DNA from: JADHLK01 sp038131695
Lineage (GTDB): Bacteria > Pseudomonadota > Alphaproteobacteria > Puniceispirillales > Puniceispirillaceae
Assembly: GCA_038131695.1 (NCBI GenBank)
Contig: JAYPQA010000004.1
Span: 1 to 29,546, forward strand
Length of the DNA: 29,546 bases
Direction: 5' to 3'
Under the pieces are notes generated by a model that did no database searches, had not been told where the DNA came from, and worked only from the letters and a program-made list of their open reading frames with translations. A program made the position numbers and the translations under genes. Shown piece after piece: positions 16,309 to 24,605 of the stretch. The stretch's first letter is position 1. Each line of letters opens with the position of its first letter.

Positions 16309-18078
16309 GTGAGAACGGGCCCAAAATCAAACTGGCTGCAAGCCGGGGCCGGCTGGCCTGATGGCGCGAAATGGCTGAATTTCCTGCTGCTGAAACGGCG
16401 CGGATTGGGCCTGCTTTTGCTGCTGCTTGGCTTGCTGATGCTGACCAGCCACCAGCTGCTGCCGGTGATTGACCGGGATGAGGCCCGCTTTGCCCAGGCC
16501 AGCAGGCAGATGGTGGAAACAGGCGATTTTATCATCATCCGCTTTCAGGATGAATGGCGGGCCAAGAAACCGGCGGGTATCTATTGGCTGCAGGCCGCCT
16601 CTGCCAGCCTGTTCAGCCTCGATCATATCGCCGCCTACCGGCTGCCCAGCCTGCTGGGTTTTCTGGCCAGCCTGTTTCTGGTCTGGCATTTTGTCCGCAG
16701 CCTCTGGCCGGAGGCACCGCGCAGCCAGCAGATGGTGTCCATGCTGGGGCTGGCCTCCGGCTTGCTGATACTGGCTGAGGCCCATTTGGCAAAAACAGAT
16801 TCCGTGCTGCTGGCTGTCTGTGTGTTTCAGCAATTCATGCTCTGGCGCATCTGGCGCGACCGCCATCTGGCAGATCGCCGCCCGCATTGGGCCGGCTTCT
16901 GGGCCGCGATGGGGGTGGGAATTCTGATCAAGGGGCCGGTGGCCCCGATGCTGGCCGGCTTGACCCTTGCCGGGTTGCTGCTCTCCGGATTGTTTCTGGC
17001 CGACCGCAAGACAGGCTGGTTGCGGCATCTGGCCGTCTGGCGCGGGCTGGGGCTTGTGCTGATCATTGCCGGGCCGTGGGCGCTGGCCGTCTCGCTGGCC
17101 ACTGACGGGGCGTTTCTGGGGATAGCCATTGGCGAGGATTTGATGCCCAAGCTGGCCAGCGGACAGGAATCGCACGGGGCCCCGCCTGGCAGCTATCTGG
17201 TGCTGTTCTGGCTGCTGGTTTTTCCAGCCAGCCTGTTGCTGGCCGGGCTGCTGCGCCTGAACCGCGCGTTTCTGGCCAGTGATGCGGCGCGTTTTTGCCT
17301 CGCCTGGCTGGCCGGATACTGGCTGCTGGCTGAGCTGATACCCACCAAATTGCCGCATTATATCCTGCCGGTTCTGCCAGCCCTTATCCTGCTCAGCGCG
17401 GCTGGCTGGCAACGGCCGGGGCGCCTGCCTGGCTGGCGCTTTGTGGCCAGTTTGGTGATTGCCGGGCTCAGCCTGCTGGGCGGGGCGGTTATGCTGGGCG
17501 GCCTTGGCTGGGCCGCCGCGATGCTGGGCGGGGCCAGCGGGGCCATTGCCTTTATCGCAGCCCTGGCGGCGGGCCTTCTGTTTTGCTGGATAGGCTGGCA
17601 GGCTTACCAGCTGTTGCGGACAGAAGAGGACAGCAAGAGCGCGCCAGCCGATTGGCGGCTTGCGAAAATCCTGCTGGCGGGCGTCCTGTTCAACTGGCTG
17701 GCCATAGGCGGGGTGATAGCGCATCTGGACAGGCTGCATCTGGCGGACCGGGTCGCTGAGCAGCTGGCAGCCGAGCCAACCCCGGCAACCGCCCTGGGGC
17801 TGGCTGGCTGGCATGAACCCTCGGCGATTTTCCGGCTGGGCCGCGACACGCTGTTGCTGGATGGGCGCGAGGCCGCCCTGCTGCTGGCCGAAGCCCCGGC
17901 CGCCCGGCTGGTCATCGAATCCCGCCAGATGGCCGGGTTTGAACAGGCGGCCCGCCAGCTGGGGCTGCAATTTGAGGAATTTGCCGTGATAGAGGGGGTG
18001 AACCTGTCCCGCGGCCAGTCGGCCCGTCTGGCCCTGATCCGGCACAGCGGATTTGACGCAGGCAAAACAAACAGATAA
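16309..18078 (+). CDS. ArnT/PMT-like polyprenyl-phosphate-sugar glycosyltransferase (GT83 family)
   Basis: About 589-residue integral membrane glycosyltransferase of the GT-C fold. An N-terminal helix (about 32-52) is followed by DRDEAR (55-60, catalytic-type acidic loop) and KKPAGIYWLQ, both characteristic of ArnT-like enzymes, then AHLAKTDSVLL and about ten more hydrophobic helices. C-terminal residues (about 500-589) form a soluble periplasmic-type tail. ArnT moves aminoarabinose from undecaprenyl phosphate to lipid A; here sugar and acceptor are unknown. The start is chosen as GTG 16309 because AGGATGGG lies just upstream; the frame is open to 16174. It is followed by a GT2 that could make the lipid-linked donor. 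Confidence 0.88.
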   Translation: MRTGPKSNWLQAGAGWPDGAKWLNFLLLKRRGLGLLLLLLGLLMLTSHQLLPVIDRDEARFAQASRQMVETGDFIIIRFQDEWRAKKPAGIYWLQAASASLFSLDHIAAYRLPSLLGFLASLFLVWHFVRSLWPEAPRSQQMVSMLGLASGLLILAEAHLAKTDSVLLAVCVFQQFMLWRIWRDRHLADRRPHWAGFWAAMGVGILIKGPVAPMLAGLTLAGLLLSGLFLADRKTGWLRHLAVWRGLGLVLIIAGPWALAVSLATDGAFLGIAIGEDLMPKLASGQESHGAPPGSYLVLFWLLVFPASLLLAGLLRLNRAFLASDAARFCLAWLAGYWLLAELIPTKLPHYILPVLPALILLSAAGWQRPGRLPGWRFVASLVIAGLSLLGGAVMLGGLGWAAAMLGGASGAIAFIAALAAGLLFCWIGWQAYQLLRTEEDSKSAPADWRLAKILLAGVLFNWLAIGGVIAHLDRLHLADRVAEQLAAEPTPATALGLAGWHEPSAIFRLGRDTLLLDGREAALLLAEAPAARLVIESRQMAGFEQAARQLGLQFEEFAVIEGVNLSRGQSARLALIRHSGFDAGKTNR

Positions 18079-18138
18079 ATATCGGGGAACAGATCGGCCG
18101 GAAATGGCTGTTTGGATTGCTTTTCAAAGGAATATTAT

Positions 18139-18879
18139 ATGCCCGTTCAGCCGGATATTTCTGTTCTTGTCCCGGTGATGAATGAGGCTGGCAATATCCG
18201 CCCTCTGATTGATGAAATATCGGCTGTTCTGGCCGGGCGGGCGTATGAGATTATCTATATCAATGATGGCTCGGATGATGCCAGCGCAGCCGAACTGGCC
18301 GCCGCTCTGGAAGAGGTTCCGGCCTTGCGGGTGCTGGAACATGAACGCCGCTCTGGCCAGTCAGCGGCGCTGCGCAGCGGCTTGCAAATCGCGGCGGCCC
18401 CGCTGGTAGCAGTGCTGGACGGGGATGGCCAGAATGTGCCAGCTGATCTGGTCAAGCTGGAGGCTGCCCTTTTGGAAGCTGGCCCGGCCCGCGGCATGGC
18501 AGGCGGCGTGCGGGTTGGCAGAAAAGACGGGGCCAACCGGCGCTGGGCCTCACTTCTGGCCAGATGGGTCAGGCGGTCTGTCTTGCAGGACAGCCATCCT
18601 GATTCCGGCTGTGGGATAAAGATCCTGCATCGCGATATTTTTGAACGCCTGCCCTATTTCAACCATATGCACCGGTTTATGCCGACGCTGGTTGCCCGCG
18701 AAGGCGGCATTGTGCTGGCCGTGCCGGTCAGCCACCGGGCGCGTAGCATTGGCCAGTCAAAATATGGTAATCTGGACAGGTTGCTGGCCGGTATGGCTGA
18801 TTTGCTCGGGGTCATCTGGCTGCTGCGCAGACAGGCCCGGCCCGGCAGGGTCTTTGAACTCACCAGACGGGGGCGTTGA
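18139..18879 (+). CDS. Family 2 glycosyltransferase, DPM1/ArnC-like (polyprenyl-phosphate sugar synthase)
   Basis: 246-residue GT-A enzyme. It starts SVLVPVMNEAGNIRPLIDEI, has INDGSDD (41-47), the nucleotide-sugar and metal-binding LDGDGQN (DGD at 94-96) and a late HRARSIGQSKYGN segment, all as in dolichol- or undecaprenyl-phosphate sugar synthases. Long C-terminal membrane helices of the GtrB/ArnC type are absent; only a short hydrophobic stretch (about 213-226) remains. The start at 18139 is supported by AAAGGA upstream. Probably transfers a sugar from a nucleotide donor to polyprenyl phosphate for the upstream GT83 enzyme (inference). Its TGA overlaps the ATG of the LABN gene. Confidence 0.92.
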   Translation: MPVQPDISVLVPVMNEAGNIRPLIDEISAVLAGRAYEIIYINDGSDDASAAELAAALEEVPALRVLEHERRSGQSAALRSGLQIAAAPLVAVLDGDGQNVPADLVKLEAALLEAGPARGMAGGVRVGRKDGANRRWASLLARWVRRSVLQDSHPDSGCGIKILHRDIFERLPYFNHMHRFMPTLVAREGGIVLAVPVSHRARSIGQSKYGNLDRLLAGMADLLGVIWLLRRQARPGRVFELTRRGR

Positions 18880-19253
18880 TGTTGGCAGGCTTGTCAGAGG
18901 CAATCGGATCCGGGGCGCTGGCGATTGGCCAGTTCTTGTATTTCCTGCTGCCCTTTTTGCCGGAAAGCATTGCGACCCGGCCGGAAACGCTGATGATCCT
19001 TGTCGGATTTGGCGGGCAGGGGCTGTTTGCCATGCGCTTTATTGTGCAATGGCTGAAATCAGAGGGGGAGCGCCGTTCGGTCATCCCTCTGGCCTTTTGG
19101 TATTTTTCTGTGGGCGGCGGGCTGGTGCTGTTGCTTTATGCGCTCTGGCGGCAGGACCCGGTGATCATTTGCGGCCAGGGGCTGGGCTTGCTGATTTATG
19201 CGCGCAATCTCTATTTCATCTATCGCAAGCCAGCTGAGCAGCAGGCCGACTAG
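18879..19253 (+). CDS. LABN-domain membrane protein (lipid-A-disaccharide synthase N-terminal-like)
   Basis: 124-residue small inner-membrane protein with three to four hydrophobic helices. Conserved family residues are readable in GGQGLFAMRFIVQWLKSE, the FWYFSVGGG stretch, the RQDPVIICGQ stretch and YARNLYFIY. The family is named for similarity to an N-terminal extension of some LpxB proteins, not to the LpxB catalytic domain, and its function is unproven. The ATG (18879-18881) shares its A with the GT2 stop (TGATG), so the two are translationally coupled. Location after GT83 and GT2 suggests a role in flipping or presenting a lipid-linked sugar (inference). Confidence 0.88.
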   Translation: MLAGLSEAIGSGALAIGQFLYFLLPFLPESIATRPETLMILVGFGGQGLFAMRFIVQWLKSEGERRSVIPLAFWYFSVGGGLVLLLYALWRQDPVIICGQGLGLLIYARNLYFIYRKPAEQQAD

Positions 19254-19259
19254 CCGGGT

Positions 19260-19679
19260 CTAGAGGCGGGTCTGCGCCATCGCCAGCAACAGCTGCCATT
19301 CTTCCTCGCCCACCGGCACCACGGACAGGCGCGACTGGCGCACCAGGGCCAGATTGGCCAGCCGCGGCTCAGCCTTTATCTCAGCCAGCGTAACCGGCTT
19401 TGTCACCGCACAGACAGCCTCAACCCGCACCATGCCAAACCGCCCCGACGCATCTGTCGGGTCCGGCTGATAGGGCTCAATAACCCGCACAATGCCGACA
19501 ATCTGTTTTTCATTGACTGAGTGATAGAAAAAGCCCAGCTCGCCGACCTGCATCGCCTTCATATTATTGGCGGCCTGCCAGTTGCGCACGCCGTCCCAGC
19601 CTTCGCCTTCTGCGCCCTTGGCCAGCTGATCAGCAAAAGACCAGGTGCCGGGTTCTGATTTGAACAGCCAATATGCCAT
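19260..19679 (-). CDS. EVE domain-containing protein
   Basis: 139-residue single-domain EVE protein (PUA-like fold). It starts MAYWLFKSEPGTWSFADQ and has WDGVRNWQAANNM, GFFYHS and the VGIVRV segment, all family hallmarks. EVE domains in other proteins bind modified bases in DNA or RNA; the role of stand-alone bacterial versions is not settled. AGGAG lies just upstream of the ATG. It follows gpsA by 56 bases on the same strand, so it is probably the last gene of tsaD-gpsA-EVE. It converges with the LABN gene (6 bases between the stops). Confidence 0.94.
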   Translation of the reverse strand: MAYWLFKSEPGTWSFADQLAKGAEGEGWDGVRNWQAANNMKAMQVGELGFFYHSVNEKQIVGIVRVIEPYQPDPTDASGRFGMVRVEAVCAVTKPVTLAEIKAEPRLANLALVRQSRLSVVPVGEEEWQLLLAMAQTRL

Positions 19680-19735
19680 TTATCACTCCTTTTGAATGCG
19701 TCTGTTTGATGTCGTCTTTTGGGCTTATTGGCCCG

Positions 19736-20722
19736 CTATTCCTCACCGGTCTGGCGGGCCAGCAACTCTGCCACACAGTCCATCAGCCCGGCCTGCTGGT
19801 TGACCAGCCTGTCCACCATTTCCGCGATGGGCATCTCCACCCCTTCAAAAGCGGCCCGGCGCGCCAGCCGGGCGGCTGCATACCGCCCCTCAGCCAGCGC
19901 GGCCGGCACCGTCTCACCGCGGCCCAGCGCCAGCCCATAGGCCATATTGCGGGAATGCGGCCCGGCTGAGCTCAAAATCAAGTCACCCAGCCCGGACAGG
20001 CCATAGATTGTTTGCCTGTCTGCCCCCAGCGCAGCCGCCAGCCGGGCGGTCTCAGCTAGGGCGCGGGTCATCAGCCCGGCCCGCGCATTATCCCCGAAAC
20101 CCAGCCCGACCGTGATGCCGGCGGCAATGGCCATGACATTCTTGACCGCGCCGCCCAGCGCGGCCCCTACAAGATCATCACTGTGATAGAGGCGCAGATT
20201 GCTGCCTTCAAACAGACCGGCCAGCCGGGCGGCCAGCGCTGTCTCGGCCGCGGCCAGCACCAGAGCTGCCGGTTTGCCCGCCACCACCTCATCGGCAAAG
20301 GACGGGCCGGTCAGCATCGCCAGCGAAAGATCAGCCGCCTTGCCAGCCATCCATTCCGGCAAAAACAGCCCGCCGCGCTTGGCATCCTCTACCAGCCCCT
20401 TGGCAGTCAGAATCAGCGGTGGATTATGCGGGGCATGGCTCTTGATCAGGCCCAGCGCTTCTTCATGGGCAGACACCGGCAGAACCAGAAATATGGCCGA
20501 CGCCCCAGCCAGACAGGCCGGGTCCGTGCTGGCCTCCAGCCCGGCAGACAGCGGCGCATCACCCAGCCGCGGCAAGCGCCCGGCCCGCAAGGCGGCAGCC
20601 GTTTCAGAAGACCGCACCAGAACGGTAACCGGCTGTCCGGCGCGGGCCAGCTGATCCGCCAGCGCCCCGCCCCAGCTGCCGCCGCCCATGATCACCAGCC
20701 TGTCTTGCTGCCTGCCTGTCAT
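19736..20722 (-). CDS. gpsA: Glycerol-3-phosphate dehydrogenase (NAD(P)+)
   Basis: 328-residue cytosolic enzyme reducing dihydroxyacetone phosphate to sn-glycerol 3-phosphate, the backbone for phospholipids. The N-terminal Rossmann domain has IMGGGSWGGALADQLA (11-26) and VLPVSAHEEAL. The catalytic and C-terminal region has LGGAVKNVMAIAAGITVGLGFGDNARA and GLSGLGDLILSSAGPHSRN. Start: an in-frame GTG lies six codons upstream (20740), but the ATG at 20722 has a perfect AGGAG eight bases away and gives the usual N-terminus. It lies 39 bases after the tsaD stop. Confidence 0.95.
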   Translation of the reverse strand: MTGRQQDRLVIMGGGSWGGALADQLARAGQPVTVLVRSSETAAALRAGRLPRLGDAPLSAGLEASTDPACLAGASAIFLVLPVSAHEEALGLIKSHAPHNPPLILTAKGLVEDAKRGGLFLPEWMAGKAADLSLAMLTGPSFADEVVAGKPAALVLAAAETALAARLAGLFEGSNLRLYHSDDLVGAALGGAVKNVMAIAAGITVGLGFGDNARAGLMTRALAETARLAAALGADRQTIYGLSGLGDLILSSAGPHSRNMAYGLALGRGETVPAALAEGRYAAARLARRAAFEGVEMPIAEMVDRLVNQQAGLMDCVAELLARQTGEE

Positions 20723-20730
20723 TGCCTGAT

Positions 20731-20735
20731 CTCCT
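20731..20735 (-). promoter_or_regulatory. Ribosome-binding site that decides the gpsA start
   Basis: AGGAG on the minus strand, 8 bases before the ATG at 20722. The alternative GTG at 20740 has no comparable site at proper distance, so translation most likely starts at 20722. Confidence 0.65.
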
Positions 20736-20761
20736 GCCACTTGCCTTGTTTTGAGCGATCC

Positions 20762-21817
20762 CTATTGCCGGACACCGCGCCCGGGCGGCGGCGGGGCCTC
20801 GGCATCCAGCGGCCAGCGCGGACGCGGCGCAAAATCCAAATCAGAGCTGTTGCCCGCCAGATGATATTCCATCCCGGCCCAGGCGATCATCGCGGCATTA
20901 TCCGTGCACAGAGCGGGCGGCGGCTGCACCCAATCTGCGTCATACTCCGCTGCCACTGCTGCCAGCGCGGCCCCGACCGCCTGATTGGCAGCGACACCGC
21001 CTGCGACCACCAGCCTGGCGACGCCTGTTTCCGCGATAAATTTCTGCAAGGCCAGGCGGGTGCGGCTGGCCAGGGCTTCGGCGATTGCCGCCTGCAGGCT
21101 GGCGGCCATATCGGCGGTGGAAAGGCGCTCTTTTTCTGCCTCTATCTGGCGGGCCAGTGCCGTTTTCAGACCGGAAAAGGAAAAATGGCAATCCTTGTGC
21201 CGGCTGCGCGGATGCGGCAGGGACAGGCTGTGCGGATTGCCGGTTTTTGCCGCAGCCTCTATGGCCGGGCCGCCCGGATAGCCAAGCCCCAGCAGCTGCG
21301 CCCCCTTGTCAAACGCCTCTCCGGCTGCATCATCAAGCGTGGTTCCATAGCGCTGATACCGGCCCGGCCCAAATACCGCCAGCAGCTGGGTATGGCCACC
21401 TGAGACCAGAAGCAACAGATAGGGGTAGGCCAGATCATCGGTCAGCCGCGCGGTCAGCGCGTGCCCTTCAAGGTGATTGATCGCATAATAGGGCAGGCCG
21501 CGTGCCGCCGCTATCGCCTTGGCGGCCACCGTGCCAACCAGCACCCCGCCGATCAGCCCCGGCCCGCCAGTCGCGGCAATCCCGTCTATGCGGCCCATCT
21601 CCCACCCGGCCAGGTCTAGGGTTTTTGCAATGACCGGGCCTATGGAGTCGAGATGGCCGCGCGCCGCAACCTCTGGCACAACGCCGCCATGGCGGGCGTG
21701 GGTTTCCGCTTGCGAGGCGATATGCTGGGCCAGAATCACCCGGTCTGCGCGCACCAGCGCGGCAGCCGTCTCATCACAAGAGCTTTCAATCCCCAATATG
21801 ACCGGCAAATCTGGCAT
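20762..21817 (-). CDS. tsaD: tRNA N6-adenosine threonylcarbamoyltransferase subunit TsaD
   Basis: 351-residue ASKHA-fold enzyme that, with TsaB and TsaE, transfers threonylcarbamoyl to A37 of ANN-decoding tRNAs. It starts ILGIESSCDETAAALV, has GGPGLIGGVLVG, the metal-binding HLEGH (115-119), LLLVSGGHTQL, and CTDNAAMIAWAG near the end. The start at 21817 is chosen because the frame upstream (open to 21928) crosses hemC and lacks similarity. Divergent from hemC with a 44-base gap, so promoters of the two genes must overlap. Followed by gpsA and the EVE gene. Confidence 0.96.
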   Translation of the reverse strand: MPDLPVILGIESSCDETAAALVRADRVILAQHIASQAETHARHGGVVPEVAARGHLDSIGPVIAKTLDLAGWEMGRIDGIAATGGPGLIGGVLVGTVAAKAIAAARGLPYYAINHLEGHALTARLTDDLAYPYLLLLVSGGHTQLLAVFGPGRYQRYGTTLDDAAGEAFDKGAQLLGLGYPGGPAIEAAAKTGNPHSLSLPHPRSRHKDCHFSFSGLKTALARQIEAEKERLSTADMAASLQAAIAEALASRTRLALQKFIAETGVARLVVAGGVAANQAVGAALAAVAAEYDADWVQPPPALCTDNAAMIAWAGMEYHLAGNSSDLDFAPRPRWPLDAEAPPPPGRGVRQ

Positions 21818-21861
21818 TTTTTTCCTTTGCGTTGCTGCTGCCAGACTATTAGACAGGGGAT

Positions 21862-22784
21862 ATGGCTGACAAGACCCCTGACGAAACCTTTTCCAAGCCG
21901 CTGCGCCTGGCCAGCCGCAAATCCGCACTGGCCATGAAACAGGCTGAGATGGTCCAGGCCCTGCTGGCTCCGGCAGAGAGTGACATTATCGGCCTGACCA
22001 GCCTTGGCGATCAGGTTTTGGACCGGCCGCTCGCAGATATTGGCGGCAAGGGGCTGTTTGTCAAGACGCTGGAGGCGGCCTTGCTGGAGGGGCGGGCTGA
22101 TCTGGCCGTGCATTCGATGAAAGATATGAAACAAGTCTGGCGGATGGCACCTGTATCGCCGCTGTTCTGCCGCGTGAGGACCGGCGCGATGCGCTTTTGG
22201 GGGCGCAAAGCCTCCATGATTTGCCGGATGGGGCGCGGGTCGGCACGGCCTCAGTCCGGCGGGCTGCCTTTTTGCGCCATCACCGGCCAGACCTGCAGAT
22301 AGGGCTGTTGCGCGGCAATCTGCAAACCCGGCTGGCCAAGCTGGAAGCCGGAGAGCATGATGCCATTATTCTGGCGGTGGCAGGTCTGAAAAGGCTGGGG
22401 ATCGCCAGCGGCTGGACAGCCCTTAATGAAACAGAGATGCGCCCGGCCGCCGGACAGGGCATAATCGCCATTCAGGCGCGCACGGATAATCCCGCCCTGC
22501 TGGCCCGGCTGGCGGCCCTTAACTGTGCTGATACCGCAGATTGTGCCACCGCTGAGCGGGCCGTTCTGGCCGCCCTTGACGGGTCATGCCGCACCCCGAT
22601 TTCCGCCAATGCCGATATAACAGGCGATGCGATAGAGCTTTATGCAGCCCTGCTCTCAAATGATGGCCGGGAGCTGTTTGAAGGCCGGCAAAAAGGCCCG
22701 CGCTCTGAGGCTGCCAGGCTGGGTCAGCAGCTGGGCGAAGACTTGCTGGCGGCCTGTGGCGGGCCGGATTTCCTGAGAGGCTGA
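21862..22784 (+). CDS. hemC: Hydroxymethylbilane synthase (porphobilinogen deaminase), with one frameshift
   Basis: Polymerises four porphobilinogens into hydroxymethylbilane in tetrapyrrole synthesis. The first frame gives LRLASRKSALAMKQAEMVQ and ADIGGKGLFVKTLE to AVHSMKDM, then turns to nonsense. Adding one base after the ATG at 22126-22128 restores ETSLADGTCIAAVLPREDRRDA, which runs into VGTASVRRAAFLRH and LRGNLQTRLAKLEAG in the second frame. The dipyrromethane cofactor cysteine is in LDGSCRTPISA. With the correction the protein has normal length (about 307 residues). ACAGGGGA precedes the ATG. One base separates it from hemD. The indel is probably a sequencing error. Confidence 0.94.
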
Positions 22785-22785
22785 G

Positions 22786-23526
22786 ATGGCTGGCCGGCCG
22801 ATCATTCTGGTGGCCCGCAGCAAAGAGGATGCCGCCGCCGATTGTGCCGCGCTGGCCGCCTCTGGGATAGAGGCCCTTGGCGTGCCGGTTCTGTCACCCC
22901 GCCAGCTGGACGGGGATAGCCCGGTGCCGCCGGGCTGTCAGGCGATCCTCTATACCAGCCGCCGGGCCGTGCGCCCGCATCATGCCAGCGCTGGCCTGCC
23001 TGCCTTTTGCGTCGGGCCGGGCAGTGCGGCAGCCGCACAGCGGGCAGGCTTTCACCAGACCCATGCCGGACAGGCCGGGGCAGAGGCACTGGCCGCGTTG
23101 GTTCAGGCCCGGCTGGCCCCGCAGGAGGGATCGCTTTTCTGGCCGCATGGGCAGGAGATCGCCTTTGACATTACCCGCCCGCTGGCTGCGGCCGGCTTTC
23201 ACACGCATCAGGCCGTGCTTTACCGGATGCAGCGGGCAGCGAAACTGCCGGATCAGCTGGCCGGTCTGTTGCAGTCCGGGCGGCCCGCCGCCCTTCTGGT
23301 TGCCTCAGCCGGGCAGCTGGGCGGATTTGCAGAATTGCTAAAAGAGGCCGGGCTGTGGCATTGTGCAAAGGGTCTGGTGCTGCTGGCAGGCAGTCAGCGT
23401 ATCGCCTCAGCGGTGCCGTCCGGCTGGCAGGATGTCCGGCTGGCCGATAATAAAAGCCATGCTGGCTTGCTGGCTCTGGCCCGCGACTGGGCAGACCGGA
23501 ACGCCGCTGGTGAAGCACAGGATTAA
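22786..23526 (+). CDS. hemD: Uroporphyrinogen-III synthase
   Basis: 246-residue enzyme that cyclises hydroxymethylbilane with inversion of ring D. The family is poorly conserved, but the bilobal pattern is visible: PIILVARSKEDAAADCAAL at the start, AILYTSRRAV near residue 55, CVGPGSAAAAQRAGF closing the first lobe, LFWPHGQEIAFDITRPLAAAGF opening the second, and a C-terminal VRLADNKSHAGLLALA. Position immediately after hemC and before the mitofilin-like and hemY genes is the standard alphaproteobacterial order and confirms the call. Confidence 0.93.
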   Translation: MAGRPIILVARSKEDAAADCAALAASGIEALGVPVLSPRQLDGDSPVPPGCQAILYTSRRAVRPHHASAGLPAFCVGPGSAAAAQRAGFHQTHAGQAGAEALAALVQARLAPQEGSLFWPHGQEIAFDITRPLAAAGFHTHQAVLYRMQRAAKLPDQLAGLLQSGRPAALLVASAGQLGGFAELLKEAGLWHCAKGLVLLAGSQRIASAVPSGWQDVRLADNKSHAGLLALARDWADRNAAGEAQD

Positions 23527-24605
23527 ATGCCCGCAATGGCCCAGAATACAAAAACCAACCCGCGCAAAAAAGCCCCTGATCCGGACGCTCCGGCCAGCAG
23601 CCAGACGATAGAGGGCCAGCTTGCAGAGGAGCCGAAACCAGCTGGCAGCCGGGCGCTGATATTGGCGGGCTGTGCCGGGGGGCTAGCCCTGCTGGCGGCG
23701 GGGCTGGCTGGCTGGCAGATGCTGCGCCCGCCCCTGCCGGACTGGCAAGAAGATAACCGGGCGGAACTGGCGCGCCTGAGCGGCGAGATAATGACCCTGC
23801 AAGACCGGATCGCAGCTGAGGCTGAACAAGGCGAGGCGGCTCGCCAGGCGCTCGGCCAGCTGACTTCCCGGATAGAAGAACTCCGGCGCCAGCTGGCTGC
23901 TGAGACCAGCCAGCGAGAGGCGCTGGCCAGCCAGCTGGAAGAGGCGCGCGCACAAGTCCGAAATCAGGAGGCGGCCCAAAATTCGGGCCAGCCTCCAGAT
24001 AGCCAGCTGGCCGCCCGCCCGGCCAGCCGCCTGTTGCTGGATGAACTATGGCTGGCCAGCCAGAGCGGGGGCGGATCTCACCGGGCTGGCCCAGCTGATA
24101 GGCCGGCAAACAGATGCGCTGGCAGCTATGATGGCCGGGCTTCTGGGCGGCACGCTCACCAGCCATGCCGCCCCTGCTGGCTGAGGGTGAGGCCCTGCTG
24201 GAGGAGGCGCGCAGCCCGGCTTCGGACCCGGCAAGTCTGGTGACCGATGCGCTGGCCGGTATCTGGAACCGGCTGGCCGATACGGTGCGGGTGCGCGAGC
24301 TCGCCTCTGATGAAGGGCCGCTGGCCGCCGGGCAGGCAGAATTCACCCAGCTGGCAAAAACCGGCGATCTGGCGGCAGCTGTCCAGCTGGTGGCACAGTC
24401 TGAGGCGCTGGATCAGCCGGATTTGCAAGACTGGCTGGCACGGGCCGAAGCGCGGCTGGCGACAGATGCCGCTATCGCCGCGTTGCACGCCCGCCAGAAT
24501 ACGGCCCAACCCGCAGAGAAATCCGAAGAGAAATCCGGAGAAAAATCTGGAGAAAAATCCGGCCGGGCGTCTGTTACAGAGTCTGACAGGAGCTCCGGCC
24601 CATGA
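23527..24605 (+). CDS. Mitofilin/Mic60-like inner membrane protein, two frameshifts
   Basis: Alphaproteobacterial homologue of mitochondrial Mic60. It has a charged Pro/Lys-rich cytosolic start, one transmembrane helix (about residues 41-62) and a long coiled coil (about 75-155). The C-terminal mitofilin region includes IWNRLADTVRVRELASDEG and FTQLAKTGDLAAAVQLV. The frame changes twice: at a G run (24067-24071, one G too many) and at a C run (24170-24173, one C too many). Removing both gives one continuous protein ending in a four-fold EKSG-type repeat. The TGA overlaps the hemY ATG. Mic60 homologues in this class are known to sit in the hem cluster and are linked to membrane shaping. Confidence 0.86.
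24516..24563 (+). repeat. Four tandem 12-base repeats in the Mic60-like gene
   Basis: Four near-identical 12-mers (GAGAAATCCGAA, GAGAAATCCGGA, GAAAAATCTGGA, GAAAAATCCGGC) encode Glu-Lys-Ser-(Glu/Gly) units in the C-terminal tail, just after the conserved mitofilin region. The multiple-of-three unit means copy number could vary without breaking the frame. Confidence 0.85.

Noticed and set aside
16327..18045. 572-codon open frame on the minus strand opposite the GT83 gene
   Set aside because: Gln/Pro/Gly-rich sequence typical of the antisense of CTG/CTGGCC-rich membrane-protein codons; no domain recognised, while the plus strand encodes a clear ArnT-like protein.
20183..21403. 406-codon plus-strand frame opposite gpsA and tsaD
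   Set aside because: Runs antisense across two conserved genes and their junction; Arg/Gln/Gly-rich with no recognisable motif.
23171..24346. 391-codon minus-strand frame opposite hemD and the Mic60-like gene
   Set aside because: Pro/Ala/Gly/Arg-rich antisense shadow; the plus strand holds the hem cluster.
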